DNA from: Dacryopinax spathularia
Lineage: Eukaryota > Basidiomycota > Dacrymycetes > Dacrymycetales > Dacrymycetaceae
Reading direction: 5' to 3'
Length of the DNA: 64,000 bases
NCBI GenBank assembly: GCA_037974965.1
Contig: JBBPFI010000001.1
Span: forward strand, 2,170,001-2,234,000
A program made the translations under genes and the position numbers. The notes beneath the pieces are model-generated. The model did no database searches. It worked only from the letters and a program-made list of their open reading frames with translations, and was not told the origin of the DNA. Position 1 is the first letter of the stretch; each line of letters starts with the position of its first letter. This document shows, one piece after another, positions 31,892-44,628 of the stretch.

Positions 31892-33751
31892 ATGAGTGCA
31901 ACTTCCTCAGTCTCTCCAGGAGACTTTCAAAGACCGTCGCTTGGAAATGAAGGGCTCTTGGAAGATGAAGGCGATCTACTACTCTCCAGTCTGCCAAAGG
32001 ACCAAAAAAGCTCGAGATTAACTGAAATTCTGCTTGCTCATCCGCCTGACCCACGCGCCCCTCACATGTTGAAGCTCTATGCTGCATTATTTATCAGCTA
32101 TCTATGCGCGACGACAAATGGGTTTGATTCCAATACCTTCGGCGGTCTGCTGGCGACACCGACTTTCCTCGAACATTTTGGTATCGGGGCCAATAACGAA
32201 GGCATGATAACTGCCACTTATGTTATCGGCAACTGCGTTGGGTGAGTGTGTCTCGTACACCTCGGGCTCCCGTTGACGAAAATGAAGCTCGCTGTTTGCC
32301 GCTGTGGCTGCCGATCGATTCGGCCGAAAGGCTGGGATGGCGATTGGCTCCATTATCTGCATCATCGGCGCTGTCTTACAGACCACCTCCAACACGATCC
32401 CTATTCTTGTTCTCGGGCGCTTCATTCTCGGTTTGGGAACCGTTTTCTGCTCTACGGCCGGACCGGCCTACGCGGTCGAAATGAGCCACCCTGCCTATCG
32501 GGGCGTCTTAACCGGCCTATACCAGTCATGCTTCTTTCTTGGCACGATAACCTCAACATTTACCGAGTATGGACTAAGCTTCCGGCCTCCGTCTAACTTT
32601 CAGTGGCGGTTCCGTACGTCGGGAAAATAATCAACCTTGAGTCGGCGCTGACTATCCACAGCTTTGGCTTTGCAAGCCGTGCCATCTATCGTTATTCTGG
32701 CTTTCATCAGGTTCATCCCCGAAACACCACGGTGGTATATTGCGCATGGGCGGGACATGGATGCCTATAGCGTCCTGGTCGAGTATCATGGTGGTGAAGA
32801 GCTTGTTGAGCTAGAAATGGAGGAAATGAAAGAGGTCATCAGCACGGAAGGTTCCGACAAGCGTTGGTGGGATTACAGTGGTTTCTTCAGCTCCCCGTCG
32901 AACCGATATCGGTTTTCCTTGGTAGCAGCCATCGCGTGGTTCGGAGAACTTGGATTCCCTCCAACATCATACTGTATGAAGATCCTTGGTTCACCCACTG
33001 AATCGTGCTAATCGATTGTAGATCTTCCTCTTATGGTTGCTGCTGCAGGTATCGCTTCCAAACAGACACAGCTGCTGTTGAACGCTCTCCAGGTATGATG
33101 GTCCGTTTTGTCGCTGAGAGCCAAAGAAGTTGACATGTATGTAGACGCCCGTCATGACGGTGTTCGCGTTGTCTGGGCTCAGATACGTGGATTCTGTCGG
33201 CAGAAGACCTCTGCTCATGCTGTCAAGCACGGGCATGGTGATTTGCGTGGTGGTCATTGCCATATGTACGGCCATTCAGGAAGGTCACCCGATTGTTGGG
33301 GGGATTGGCATCTCCTTCATATACGTCTTTCTTGCCGTCTTCGCCTTCGCCTGGACGCCCTGCCAATACCTGTACCCCGTGGAAGTGCTTAGCTTCGAAA
33401 ATCGCGGCAAGGGCTTGGCGGCTCTGAACCTTATGAACAATCTCGTGAAATTAATCAACACATATGTCCCTCCGGTTGCGATAAGGAGCATCGGCTGGCG
33501 ATTCTACCTGTTCTACGTAAGCGAATCGCGCCAATCGTTCAATTGAATGGATGCTGATTCCAATATAGGCCATCTTCGACGCGGCGGGCGTGGCTTTTAT
33601 ATACCGCTTCTTCGTGGAGACGAGGGGGCGTAATCTAGAGGAGATAGATGCGATCTTTTCCAGTGATAATCCGGTGAAGACCTCAATCCATGGCATTCCA
33701 AAACAGAGGGCGGAATCGTCCTTGGCGGACAGAGAGGCCATTCCACTGTAA
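31892..33751 (+). CDS. Sugar-porter family MFS transporter
   Basis: Six exons of an MFS sugar porter, ~510 aa, with 12 predicted membrane helices. Exon 1 is 31892-32241. A ~55-nt intron then joins GNCVG to SLFAAVAADRFGRK, the cytosolic G..xDRFGRK loop signature. Other family signatures are FIPETPRWYIAHGR (after TM6), YVDSVGRRPLLML, YLYPVEVLSFENRGKG and FVETRGRNLEEID at the end. Substrate is probably a hexose or a disaccharide, taken up by proton symport at the plasma membrane. The lactose-permease-like subgroup, common in fungi, is my best guess. All six exons keep the frame and nothing essential is missing. It is the first host gene to the right of element A. Confidence 0.9.
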
Positions 33752-36700
33752 GCTACTGTTACCGCTTGGTAGACGACATTAACGGGCTTGGAAATAGGCT
33801 TGCTTCTCCTGAATAAAGAACTGTTTCCTTTCAGGAGACGGCGTTCAGCACGAGTCGCCAGTTATTGCGGCACGAATCCACCAACGCCTCCCACCTCCGC
33901 GGCAACCCAATGATTGAAGAGGCCCTAGCCCTGCGTGCGCTGCATCACCTTGCCTTAGCCGTGTCTCCGAGCCCACTTGTTGTCGACTGGCACGGCTCAG
34001 AGGGAACCATGCATGATACAATGAGGCTGCTAGAGGATGAATGCCTTTGAATGGCGAAGCACATGGACTGGGCTGGCTTGGCGCAGAATATGCGCCCTCA
34101 CCTTCCCACCACCACTACTTGCCTGTCTACACGTCTCGAAGGATGAAAATGTGTCGGTACTTTATAGATGATAGACCCTCGACATATCTCGTTCGGCCGG
34201 GCGGGCATCGCCTAGAAGGCTCAAAGATCACGACAGCCAATGTGAAACGCGCTTGGCCACTTCAAACTGGAAGTATGTAGGTACTAGGCTTGCCCACTCC
34301 CTGCAGGATCACAAGCGCATCCATATAGCATGACAAAGGTTTCTAACGCGGGTCCTTCGAGCAAAGTCAGATGGTGGTTGGGTACATGCCGTAACCCCCA
34401 GAGATCTGCTGCCCATGCTGTCAGCATTCCTCGGGACAGAATGCCGTGTTCCACAGCTCGGCAGAATAGCCGCAGTCCTCCACTCCCTGTCTCTGACTGC
34501 TCAGTAGCCACTCTCTGCAAGAGTTGAGCGCCGGCAGACGCCCGCCGAGTTTGGAGATCCCAGAGTATCATATGTGCTCGATGTTGCGATGCGGTCGGTA
34601 GAAGGTGTAGTTTGTCCAGCAGACCAGCGCTCCTTTGGAGGATTGAGGGCGTCGGCTGACGTATGCGAGCTCTTTCCTCCATTCGGACAGCTTGGACAAG
34701 GCTGTCATGCCGTTATCGAAGCCAAGGCGACCACGGATTGTGGTTCTAGACCCTTAGCTCAGTGTCACTGATGCCCCACATTTGGAAGACTAACCACTCT
34801 CAGTCTTTTCCAACCAGTTTGGTGAAGTCCGGAGAACAACCGAGGTTCTGCTGTGCTTCGAAGTTTAACGCTCGACCAGGTTGGAAAGTCCTGACCTGAC
34901 AAGCCTGAGGATGAAGGCTTAAGCTGAACCATTTGCAGCAGATAGCACTACGTGGCCAAAGAAGGCGCGCACACGCGTACGGCCAAACAAGGGAAACGGC
35001 CGGTAGATCCGAGTCTCGTGGACATTTGGTCAGCTATCGGTGGCGGAGACTTCCACACCAGCGCCTGCGCGTATAGCTTCCCCATGCTTGAATACCGAAA
35101 TTGATAGCTGATATGAAAACAAGTCGCACGATAGCTCTCTGGCTCAGATGAGGTTGAAGTGAAGCAAGGTAACCTGGATCCATGCGACTCCAAAGAAAAG
35201 CCTGCACCAGAAGCTAAGAAGCACGGAACCATTGGGCTTCGGGAAGCTCCATGACATCTGCTGGAAAATTCAGCGGGTTGATGTCGTGATGGCACCGACT
35301 ACGTATCATGCTCTGCTGGTACAGCGATGAGCGCATTATCTGGCCATGCCAGGAGCTACAGACATCGTACGAGCTCCAAGAGCCAAGGAGAATATCGAAG
35401 AGTATTTCCACAGCATTGCTTGTTCTTGCTTTTCTCCTTCGGCGCCTATAGTGATGCGCTGTTCGGATCCGGTCCAAACCTTTCAACACCACTCGATACC
35501 GCAAAACAGGCAATGCAGAATACGATTTCCAGATATGAGATACAGCTCGCTGTTCGGTAAGCGTCAGTACGAGCTAGGCTGGACACTCCCGCTGTTGTAC
35601 CTACAAGGCACCCAACAGCTGCTGCGCACAAGGATCAAAGCGTGTTCTGAATAGAAACCGAAGCGGGTGCAACTCTCAGAAGCGGAAATGATGAACCGAT
35701 GGATGCGCGTCAAGAGCAACAGGCATGTCGGCTCCTGCCGGCGGACCATCTCCTAGTGAAACTGCGCTTTCAGAGTGCCAGTGAAAAGCAGGGGACCTTT
35801 CTGGCTGGGCTTTTCGAAAATGGGGTGCGGTGAGGGAGCGCCGAGCTCGGAGACATGACTTTGCTGAGCGCCGAAAGACCCTTGAAGGCCGGCGAAGTGA
35901 GTCTCCGGAGGGTGCATTGATGAGCCTATTTTCGCGGGGTCGCACAGCCTCTCGTTACGATGACAGCAACATGTGCTGCATTCAACCTGACTGGAATGTA
36001 GCGTCCCTGGCCGGGGGATTGAAAATTTTGGTTACTGTAGTTAGGTCGACTTGTCCGATAATCCGAAATGTCCGTCACAACGCTACAATGTCCTACACTG
36101 CTCTGGTCTAATGTTAGCGCGATGTCGACATCGATGAAAATTCTCTCAAGACGAGGATTTACTGTGTAGTTCGACGATGCGGTGCACCTTCTATAGCAAA
36201 AGAAGACAGAGAGACTGGGCGCTCATCAAGCTGGATACGTAAAGCAGTGACGTCGACTTGATTAGCTTGCTGGTGTGTTGTTCCGCCGTAAATATCAACA
36301 CGTCTCGGAGTCCTGTTGAGAGCGGGGAGCGCCCAACGCAAGAGACTCGCTTAACCCTTCAACAACGTGAGTCAGGAGTTATGTTGAACCGCACCAGCAG
36401 GGCACGGGCGTTTGTTTTCAAGGCTGGTTGGCAAAAGAGTGCACAGAACGTAATGACCTGGCAAGGAGAGGGAGTGCTGTGCACTTGCGGGAAGAACGGG
36501 CGAAGGCGGGATGGCGGATCAGATGAAAAGTACATGGCAAAGGGACGACTGTCAGTCAGGCGACCAAAGAGCACGTTGTTGGTCACAGAGCCTGTGCCCA
36601 AAAGGGCTTCAATAGGGGCGGACTTTCGAATTGCGAATGAGGCCGAATGTGGGTGAGGATGCCGGTCCGGCGCTTGTGTCCCGCCGGTTTGTGAGGCCGT

Positions 36701-37587
36701 GAGGTTCAGGGTTGGTGTGCCTGAAGGAGGCGCAGACCCGCGTCACTCGACGGGCCCATATAACGCCACAGAATAGCAGATCGGGGAGCAACGTTATTAA
36801 CAATGAGATATGGGTTGTAATTGTGGTGCTTGCAAGACCTAAAACCGATATAAGAAAGACTTGGTTTGGTGGAGAAATAGTGAGGAATGCATGGATTTTG
36901 ATATGGACCAGGTACGGCATGTCTTGCAAGTGAATGGAGACCGATTTAGCAAGGGGTGAATCAGAACCGTGGCTAGAACCCTGAGTACCGAGTGCGCACA
37001 AAGCGTGGCATGATTCGATTGTTCTGTCTCCCCTTGCTTATGCCGCGCTGTCATTTCCCGACCCGTTCGGCATAAACCCCCTAAGGGCCTGTCCTGCTTG
37101 TCTCCCCCCTTTTCGCCGGTCTCAGGGTTGGATACTCTAATTATTCTGGGCGCCCGTTGACGTCCTTCCTGCCGACTCGCAACCCTTCGTACCGAGGGGG
37201 TACAGGTTCGTCTTCGAATCCGCGTTGGGACCTGTTCGGGCGGATGCGTATCCAATCTTCCGCACTTCTATCACTGCCCCTCATTCCGCAATCGCTCGTC
37301 ACTGGCCCGATGAGGAAACAGCCCGCTCCCGAACATGATCCCTGGATTCCATATTCGGACGTGCACCAAAGGTCATCCAGGGCGCCTACTGGGAAACTAC
37401 CCCAGGTTAGCTGTGGCGCCCATTCTGTCGCCTACTTAATCCCCCCTCGATTCGACATGACTGCTCATCCGCTCAGCCCTGCCCCCGCTTACATAGTCGC
37501 CAGCACGTCGACTATCCTCACTTCTCTGACCGCTTACTGAGCCGTGCGCATTCCATCTCACATTCCGCAGACCATTCTACCCTATAA
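33752..37587. other. Long stretch without a supportable gene
   Basis: Many short open frames occur. The most protein-like is minus 34682-34284 (132 aa, GLRLFCRAVEHGILSRG). It has no partner exons or domain I can recognise and could be part of a fungal regulator or a decayed gene. The final ~500 bases are the pyrimidine-rich upstream region of the zinc-finger gene. Confidence 0.4.
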
Positions 37588-38563
37588 ATGGCCTCCTTTG
37601 GCGCCTACCCTCCCATGTCTGCCCCCTTCCCTCCTGTCGACCAACAGTGGAGTGACAACTGGCACTACTCCTCCTCCCCTGCCCCTTATCAAAGTACGTT
37701 GAGCTCTAGGCTTATCTCCCGCTCTCTTCTGACCCGTCATCTAGTCGACCCATACTTCTCGGAGCCCTACGGCTACGGACCTTCCCCGGTGGGACCTCCA
37801 CACCCCAACTTCAAGCAGGAGGACGGTGCCGACTACGGCTCCCTCATTCGCGCACTTGCACCCCTGGCTACCAAAGGTACGGGTGCGTGTCTGCAGACTT
37901 GCGAAGGAAAATGCTCACCGAATGTTCATGTAGCTCTGAATTCGAGCTTCGCAGCCCCCCAACATCGCTCGGCGCCCAACACGTTCATGTCCCCGCGCAG
38001 TGACTACAGCAGCTCCAGTGAAGGCCTACTGCCCAGCTCATACTCCCCTCCTCCGATGCCGTACGGGTGTGCTCCCATGCAAGACGGTCCCCTGGGCGAG
38101 ACGCCTTACCAGCTACTTAACTATATGGCCCAATTAAAAGATGACAGTGAGTAGAAACCAGATGAAGATAAGACATCGCGGACTGAGACATCGGTCAGGC
38201 GTCAACGACATCTCTGGCTCTTCCTCGCCCTCTTCCTCTCGTCACGGCTCGCCGATTCAAGATCCTCGCCAGCCAGCCAAGCGCCTGCCTTGTCTACACC
38301 CCGGCTGTGATCGCACTTTCAAGCGCGAATACACTCGCGCCGTGCATATGACGACCCATCAGCCCCGAGAGAAGCCTCGCTTCAAGTGTCAGATTGCACC
38401 ATGCCAGGAGGAATTCAGCCGCCGACATGATCGCTTCCGCCACGAAGTCCACATCCACGGCGTGGAGAGTGAGTGGAAATGCGACAATTGTGGGAAGTTC
38501 TTCGCCAAAGAAGTGACGATGCACAAGCATGCCTGTTCGGCCAAGAAGGGTGATACGTGGTGA
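37588..38563 (+). CDS. C2H2 zinc-finger transcription factor (3 fingers)
   Basis: Exons 37588-37693, 37745-37876, 37934-38146 and 38199-38563, all split in phase 1, give 271 aa. The first ~165 residues are disordered and rich in Pro, Ser and Tyr, as activation domains often are. The C-terminal exon encodes three fingers: CLHPGCDRTFKREYTRAVHM with a following TTH; CQIAPCQEEFSRRHDRFRHE with VHIH; and CDNCGKFFAKEVTMHKHAC, a C2HC-like last finger. It should bind DNA in the nucleus. The targets are unknown. Fungal relatives with this N-terminal style regulate development or stress, but nothing here decides that. Confidence 0.85.
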
Positions 38564-40623
38564 AAAACAGCGAGCTCTTGTTCGGAAGGAAGGAGCTCAA
38601 TGGACTGATTCCGAATTTCCTGATGTCGCGCTGTCACCGAATTTGTCTATGTATTCTCGGGAAACGAGTATGGCTTCTCTCTGGTTGTATTAGTGTCGCT
38701 GATGCGAGTTGTGTTACTAATGGTTGGATCCCCTTTTGTGAGCTAGATACCACATTGCAGTACTAGTTGCGATGTTAATAGTTGTGTAGTAGGAATGACG
38801 ATATGCAAATGGAACCAATTGGAATGACCTACCCTTTCAGAACGTGTCAGCTCGGCCTCGGCCGTCCCCAGATCTTGGATCTGATAGCTCGAATCCTCCG
38901 ACAACCCGTCCAGTCAACGTCTTCTCGGTCAGGGCCATGGATTGCTCGAACTGACCAATAGGCACCGGTTACGGCGTGCTTCCCTTACCGCAAACCATTC
39001 GGCGGGTGTAGATGGGGACTTGGCGACCCCCTCGCTTGTGGTCCAAATGTATGGCTCGCCCATCGGCATGCGAAATACCGTTTACCGGTGCCCCAAATCA
39101 AGTCCCAGATACCTGGAAGTCTTCACCTCTTCCACATAGAAGGTCACACAAAGTATCTTTGGTGGAGCAACCGAATTCACCGGCGTTTTGCATTTTTCGT
39201 GCCGGAACACGTGCGTTGCGCGTGGCATAGCTTCCAGGAACCGGAAGGGACCTGATCGGAATTGTACGATCGTGAGATCCCCCAGATAGATGTGCTTATC
39301 CGATAGCGACCAGACGGGAGTCACCCGAAAGGTGATGAAGGGCCAAGGCTGCGGACCTGGCCAACATCGTGACACACCCCGGTTCTCCGATTTGGTGGGT
39401 GTCGGATGGGGGAACTAGGAAGAATCGCAGGGGTTGGAAAGACGTTACCTGAGTCGTACCATTCCAAGTTTGGGGATGATACCAACATCCTTGTTTTGTT
39501 ACTCAGAACATATTGAGAAGAGAAGATGATGCAGAATGACGACTTGCACTAGAGACTCCGATGACATCACGATCCTCTTGCCCATGACGCGTACACTATA
39601 GTATTGCGTGCTGGCATACTCCATCAAGCAAACAGAGCTGTCCTTCCGAGTAAGCCACAAAGAAGTGAGATCAAGGAAGAGAAGAGAATTCAGACGACTT
39701 CTCTCTCACCTGGCAGAGGAAGGCGGCCCCACCGTGAGAGATTACGGCAATTGACGGTTCCAGAATGGTTGAGCTCCCAGCGTAGCGACAGGCGATGATC
39801 AGCGACCGAATTCCGAACTCTGAGACCCGCCGATGTTGATAACAGTCACGTTACAACAGAACAATGGCGATGATGTGGGGAAGCGAGAAATGTTGCGAAC
39901 CATGTCCAGGTCCGCGGATCCGGAAGGGACTCACGCTAAGGGATGAATTCGGAACCTTCATCGGCACCACCTTGCCCGCTTTATTCAACACGGAACTTCT
40001 ATACCGGCATACGGAGTGTGAGGTCCTCCGATCCGGTTAAGGATCCTGAACCATAGGTTGTACTCATCCTGTATACCGTCGATACTGGGCCAGATGGTAC
40101 GGCGATTGTACGAAGTCCATGGACCTGGAACCGCCTAAAACCTCTCGTAACAGTGTAGTTTTGGATCGCGGACCTTATTGTCCAGATGCAGACATTATAG
40201 TGATATGGGCAGGTACGGATGAGATCGTTGGAAGCCTTCAAACGGCTTAGGGGACCGGCTGCGATGTCGGCAGTTCTCCGCCGAAAGTATGGTATCGCCC
40301 TGGCAGCCAGAATGGATCTTCCCGGTGCGCCTTTTGAGAATGGCCGCAGACTGATCACAGGTCGAGTCGTAGGTGGCGTCTTTTTTGTCGCCACGGGACC
40401 TTGGAATCTGTTCTTTTTAAAGGTCGACTACTTGCGTGCGAACATAGCCAGTCACGAGATCTGTCACGACGTAGCATACGGGCAAGTAGTCGGCTTGAAC
40501 GTCGAGCTAGCAGCACGACGATCGATTACAATGTTTTACTGCACAACGCATGATGTAAGATATCACGAAGAATAAGATCGAAGACGAACGTAGACACATC
40601 CATTCAGCACATTCACAGAACGT
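38564..40623. other. Stretch without a supportable gene
   Basis: Minus-strand frames at 39375-39082 and 40394-39999 look protein-like (FQVHGLRTIAVPSGPVSTVY) and vaguely alike. No start, exon chain or family can be given. It may be a decayed tandem gene. Confidence 0.35.
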
Positions 40624-43359
40624 TCACTCGTCGCCCTCATCTCCGCCGAAATTTCTGAACAGCTCGTCCAGATCGACAGCACCATCCAAGTCGATCATCC
40701 CATCATCGTCCATCCCGCCGTCTCCACCCGCAGCAGGCTTTGCAGCTCCGCCGTTGCCGCCGACCGCAGGAGCCGGAGCCTTCTCGCCGCTGGCCTGTGC
40801 TCCACCGGGCGCAGGCTGTTGTCCTCCTCCGGTGCTTGCTCCTCCTGTGCCACCTTCTCCAGCAGAACCGGACCCACCCGCACCACCACCGAGCATATCG
40901 CCCAAACTTCCAAAATCCATGTCCATCGCCATATCCCCCATCTGGCCAAAATCCATTCCACCCATTCCACCCATCCCCTCGCCACCACCCAAGTCTCCCA
41001 TCCCCTCCAGACCGCTCATCCCCCCTAGCGAGCCCAAGTCTCCCAAGCCAGCGGCGGCGAAGTCCAGCCCCCCGTCTCCCGTCCCTTCACCTCCACCAAG
41101 ACCGGCGAAGTTGAGCTCGGGCAGCTCACCAAGGTCGAAGTGGCCAAAATCCATTTCTCCACCTCCGCCTGCGTTCGCATCGCCGCCTGGTCCTGCGGCG
41201 CCGGAAGGAGAGTTGGTCTTCGTGAATGTAGTTAGGAAGTCCTGGTCGTCCAGGCCAGGGATGGAGAAGTCCATATCACCCATGTTGTCTATGTCGGCCA
41301 TGTTCTGGTCTCCTTGTGCAGCCGTGTCGGTGTTAGGAGCTCCGGCGCCAGTTGTATTCGCTGCTGTGGTGTTCTGCGTACCGGTGGCAGACGGCTGGGT
41401 GCCGTCACCTTGCTCAGCACCGCCTAGCGAAGCGAGTATATCGCCCATAGCTTGATCCTCCGCTGCACCAGCATCTCCTTCCTTCTGCTGCCCCGTTCCC
41501 GCCTGCCCAGATGCGGCCACCTGGCCATCTCCACCAGTCTGAGTGCCATCTCCCGACGTATTGAGCGGCCGAACAGGACCAGGAATATCGAGAAAATCGA
41601 TATCCATCCCATCCATCGCACTTGGTCCCTGCGCCTGCCCAGCGCCTGCCTGCTGGACCTGCCCTTGCCCACCGGAGCTCGTACCAGGCCTCGACCCCTG
41701 CCCCACCTGAGCCTGCGAAGGAGGAGCCAAGTAGCCCATCCCATCCCCCTCCCCTCCGATATGTGCAGGACTCATCAGTCCGCCCATACCGGGTAAGATC
41801 GGCATCTCCTGATGAGGCGACATATGCAGCTGCATCCCCATCCCCTGAGCGTGAGTTTGTTGTGGGCTCATTTGCATTCCCTGAAGTTGCTGGATCTGCT
41901 GGATCTGCTGCATGGACTGCATGGCTTGCTGCATGCCCTGGAGTGCGCTCAGATCCACCCCCTGAAGTGCGGACAAGATCTCAGGCGGAAGCAATGAAGA
42001 GGGGTCATTGACGGGACTCTGCTGCCCTCCCACACCAGTCGTACGCGGTTTAGGCGCAAGAGTAACGGGCGAGGCGAGTGCCTCCCCACCAGAGCCAGAA
42101 AGACCAAAGAGCTTGGTAGTGCTCAGATCAAGCGACAAGCCCGGGTGGGCATGCCTGCTCGGAGGGGGTTGCGGGTAGGCGCTGTCTGCAGAGCTGGAAC
42201 CTGGGAGGGTTGAGGTGCTTCCCGGTAGAGCGCCGGACGTATTGGGCAGAGCGGAGAGATGGACCGCGCTCGGTCTTGGGAGCGCTGATGGGCGTTGAGG
42301 GAAGGTATCGCTCAGTCTCGTATTTAGCGGCGGGGGGTGAGGGCGTTCGTGGTGCGAATGCGACGTGGTTGGGCGAGGAGATGCAGGCTGGGAAGGTTGG
42401 ACGTTGCTCCCCGGTACGGCAGAAGCGGGCGAGCTAGGCGCGCGAGAGGGCAAGGGTGCGGAGGAGGGAGAATGGGCAGCTCGTTCGAGCGCTCGGCGGC
42501 GCTCGAGCTCAGCATATATTATCCCGTAGGCTTTGAGCTGCACTGCGTATTAGCAAGATAGAAGATGAAGAGTGGAGAGAAAGGGGACGCACGAGAGCAG
42601 CCTCGAGCTGATCAGCAGCTTCGTCAAATTTCTCCACTTCTCTCGCCAAGCTGTTGCTCAGCGCGTACGGCACTCTCCTCACATACGAGCTGACGTTCCT
42701 GTTCCATCCTCATCAGCACCGCTGCGCACCCTCCGAACCAGCAAAGAGACGGAGCCGAAGAGGAGAAGGCAGGGAGAGAAAAGGGAAGGGGGGACGTACA
42801 ACCTCCGTATATGCGCTTGAAAACGCATGATATCCGCCGCCCTCAACGCAGTGGTCTTGAACGCCAGCGCTAGCCTATCGGCCTCCTCGGCTAGGTAGAC
42901 TTTTCCATGCTTTTGACTCGGGTGAGCAGGGTCGAGGGAGGTGTGGGTGTTGAACGTCTCGTCCGCTGTTGGGTGGTCCGTTGGTCCTGTCGGCGCAGAC
43001 TCGGGTACTGAGGTCGGTTGGGCGGGGTCACTCGCCGCTGCAGAAGGACCTGCAGCGCTAGCATTGACGGCGTTGGCGGCGTTGGCGGGTGTGTTTCCCG
43101 TAGCTGCCGGTGTAGCCTGCGCTCCGTTCGCGGCCTGCCCAGTCCCGGGCGTACCAGTGGCAGCGCCTGCGCCGGTAGCGGGCGTACCGGTGGAAGGCGC
43201 GGCGGGGGAGACGGACGGGATTGTGGAGGGCGTGGATTTTTGGGCTTGGGCTTGGAGCTGGTTTTGTAGTGCGGCTGCTAGGGCGGGGTTTGAGGTTGGA
43301 AGGGGGAGGGGAGGGAGACGGCGCGGTTTTGGTTGGGATTGGGTATTGGGTGTGGCCAT
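40624..43359 (-). CDS. Large Gly/Pro/Gln-rich protein, possible transcription co-regulator
   Basis: Exons 43359-42800, 42698-42593 and 42537-40624 give 859 aa. The in-frame ATG at 43359 was preferred over 43506 because the sequence before it has no conserved character. Residues ~1-145 are Ala/Pro/Thr-rich. The only ordered part is at ~150-240: an alpha-helical block (AEEADRLALAFKTTALRAAD, YVRRVPYALSNSLAREVEKF, LKAYGIIYAELERRR) that the three exons assemble cleanly. The rest is low complexity: a Gln/Met run (MQQAMQSMQQIQQIQQLQGM), long Gly-rich acidic tracts and an acidic end, DLDELFRNFGGDEGDE. Glutamine-rich and acidic tails after a helical N-terminus are typical of Mediator-like or co-activator proteins, but I cannot identify the subunit. 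Confidence 0.75.
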
Positions 43360-43983
43360 ACCCGATATCAGGTCGGAGAACAAGGACAGGACGGTTAGGT
43401 TTCTGCGCCTCCTGACGAAGTTGGACTGACGCGAAGTCGGCGAGTGGTGGTTGACGGTGGTTGGGTTTCGAAGGAGGGCTAGCCAAGCCAGACAACCAGC
43501 AGACAAGAAAGCAGTTGGCAGCTTGGAGAACCAGGACGCCCGAAGCTAGAGATATGCGCGGCTGGCGTTCGCGCTCGCAGTCAGCAATGTCGAATACGCG
43601 ACAAGATGTCGAGCTCGCTGTCGCGTATGTCGAGCTCACCGTCGCGGGAGCTTCCACCGCGAACAACGACGGCTTGCCACAGCGATCCCTCCCATTCCAG
43701 CTTACGTAATCCGTCACAGAAGAAGATGGTCGTCGCACGTTTCTTGTTGCGCGACTGCTGGTTTGTTTTCAGGAAGACAACCATCAGGAAGGTAATCAAA
43801 TGTAGAAGAATTTCATCAAGGACGCCCGTTTCAGGCTTCTGTTGTTGCTGCGGATAAGGGCTTGTCAACCCGCAGACTGGAGAGTGCAGGGCGATGTTTC
43901 AAGTTCTCTCCTCCCCCTCTACCCTTTCTCCCGCCCGCGGTGTGGAAGTCCTTGGAGCTGTCTGACAACGCTCGATCTCATTC

Positions 43984-44343
43984 GACATGGACGGCTCACA
44001 GAAGCGGTTTCTTCAGCGCTGTCTGTCTCACGAAACGAGCTCGAACACCGGTGGTCAATTTGCAATCCGCTTGATAACTTTGCTCGTCCCGCTTCGCGGT
44101 TGATGATGTCTGCTGCGCACCGCGGACAAGCACAACCCTTCCCCACCACCATCAAGACCGTCCACCTCGGTGCTCCGCTCGCTGCCCTCAACCCCGAGGA
44201 GAACGTCTTTCCTGGTCCACAGCACACTCTCAACAAACCAGCCAGACATCGACCCCGCCTTCCGCAGCCCCGGACCCGTATCTCCGACCTTCGAGGCAGT
44301 GCCGGAACATCACCCTAGGCACCCTGCCGGCCAGGCCAATTAG
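43984..44343 (+). pseudogene. Possible host gene 5' part cut off by element B
   Basis: A start at 43987 gives MDGSQKRFLQRCLSHETSSN. After an intron-like GT...region the frame continues as KHNPSPPPSRPSTSVLRSLP and DIDPAFRSPGPVSPTFEAVP up to a stop at ~44343. This is ~20 bases before the element B end. The composition is coding-like, with no known domain. I infer a host gene interrupted by the element, but a short intact gene is also possible. Confidence 0.35.
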
Positions 44344-44370
44344 GGCTATTCCTCATGCTAACGGGTATGC

Positions 44371-44385
44371 CCCTGTTAGGGGTCC
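44371..44385 (+). repeat. Left terminal inverted repeat core of element B
   Basis: CCCTGTTAGGGGTCC is perfectly inverted at 63978-63992. With one more C to the left, CCCCT-GTT-AGGGG can also fold on itself as a 5-bp hairpin. Confidence 0.85.
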
Positions 44386-44389
44386 CGCT

Positions 44390-44482
44390 CGATCAGATGT
44401 GGTCAACATCCGGCTACACCCAGACGTACGTCAGCCACGACCGGAGCCGACCAGATCTGATCAACGTGGGCCACATCTGGCT
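44390..44482 (+). repeat. Left subterminal motif cluster of element B
   Basis: Three variants lie within 90 bp: GATCAGATGTGGTC (44391), GACCAGATCTGATC (44449) and GGCCACATCTGGCTC (44469). They mirror the right-end copies at 63879, 63912 and 63960. They are likely transposase-binding sites. Confidence 0.75.
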
Positions 44483-44628
44483 CGGATCGTCCGAGTGGCC
44501 GTCCGTACAGCCGATTTCCGTACGGACTGATCGTTTTGGTCCAGCCAAAGCACAGGATATCAGTTGTTCGGGTACTATGTAAACGTGTAGGCTACAGCGG
44601 ACAATGAGCACGAAACCCCATGCCATCC

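Noticed and set aside
34284-34682. 132-aa minus frame as a transcription-factor gene next to the transporter
   Set aside because: No zinc cluster, partner exons or recognised domain; support is only the absence of stops.
39000-40394. A tandem pair of related protein genes
   Set aside because: Similarity between the two protein-like frames is weak and neither has a start, splice sites or known fold.
40624-43359. Naming the 859-aa protein as a specific Mediator subunit
   Set aside because: Glutamine-rich and acidic tracts are not diagnostic and the helical block is not one I can match.
44371-44385. TTAGGGG in the terminal repeat as a telomere remnant
   Set aside because: Only one unit is present, it is part of an inverted pair at both ends, and no tandem telomeric array is seen.
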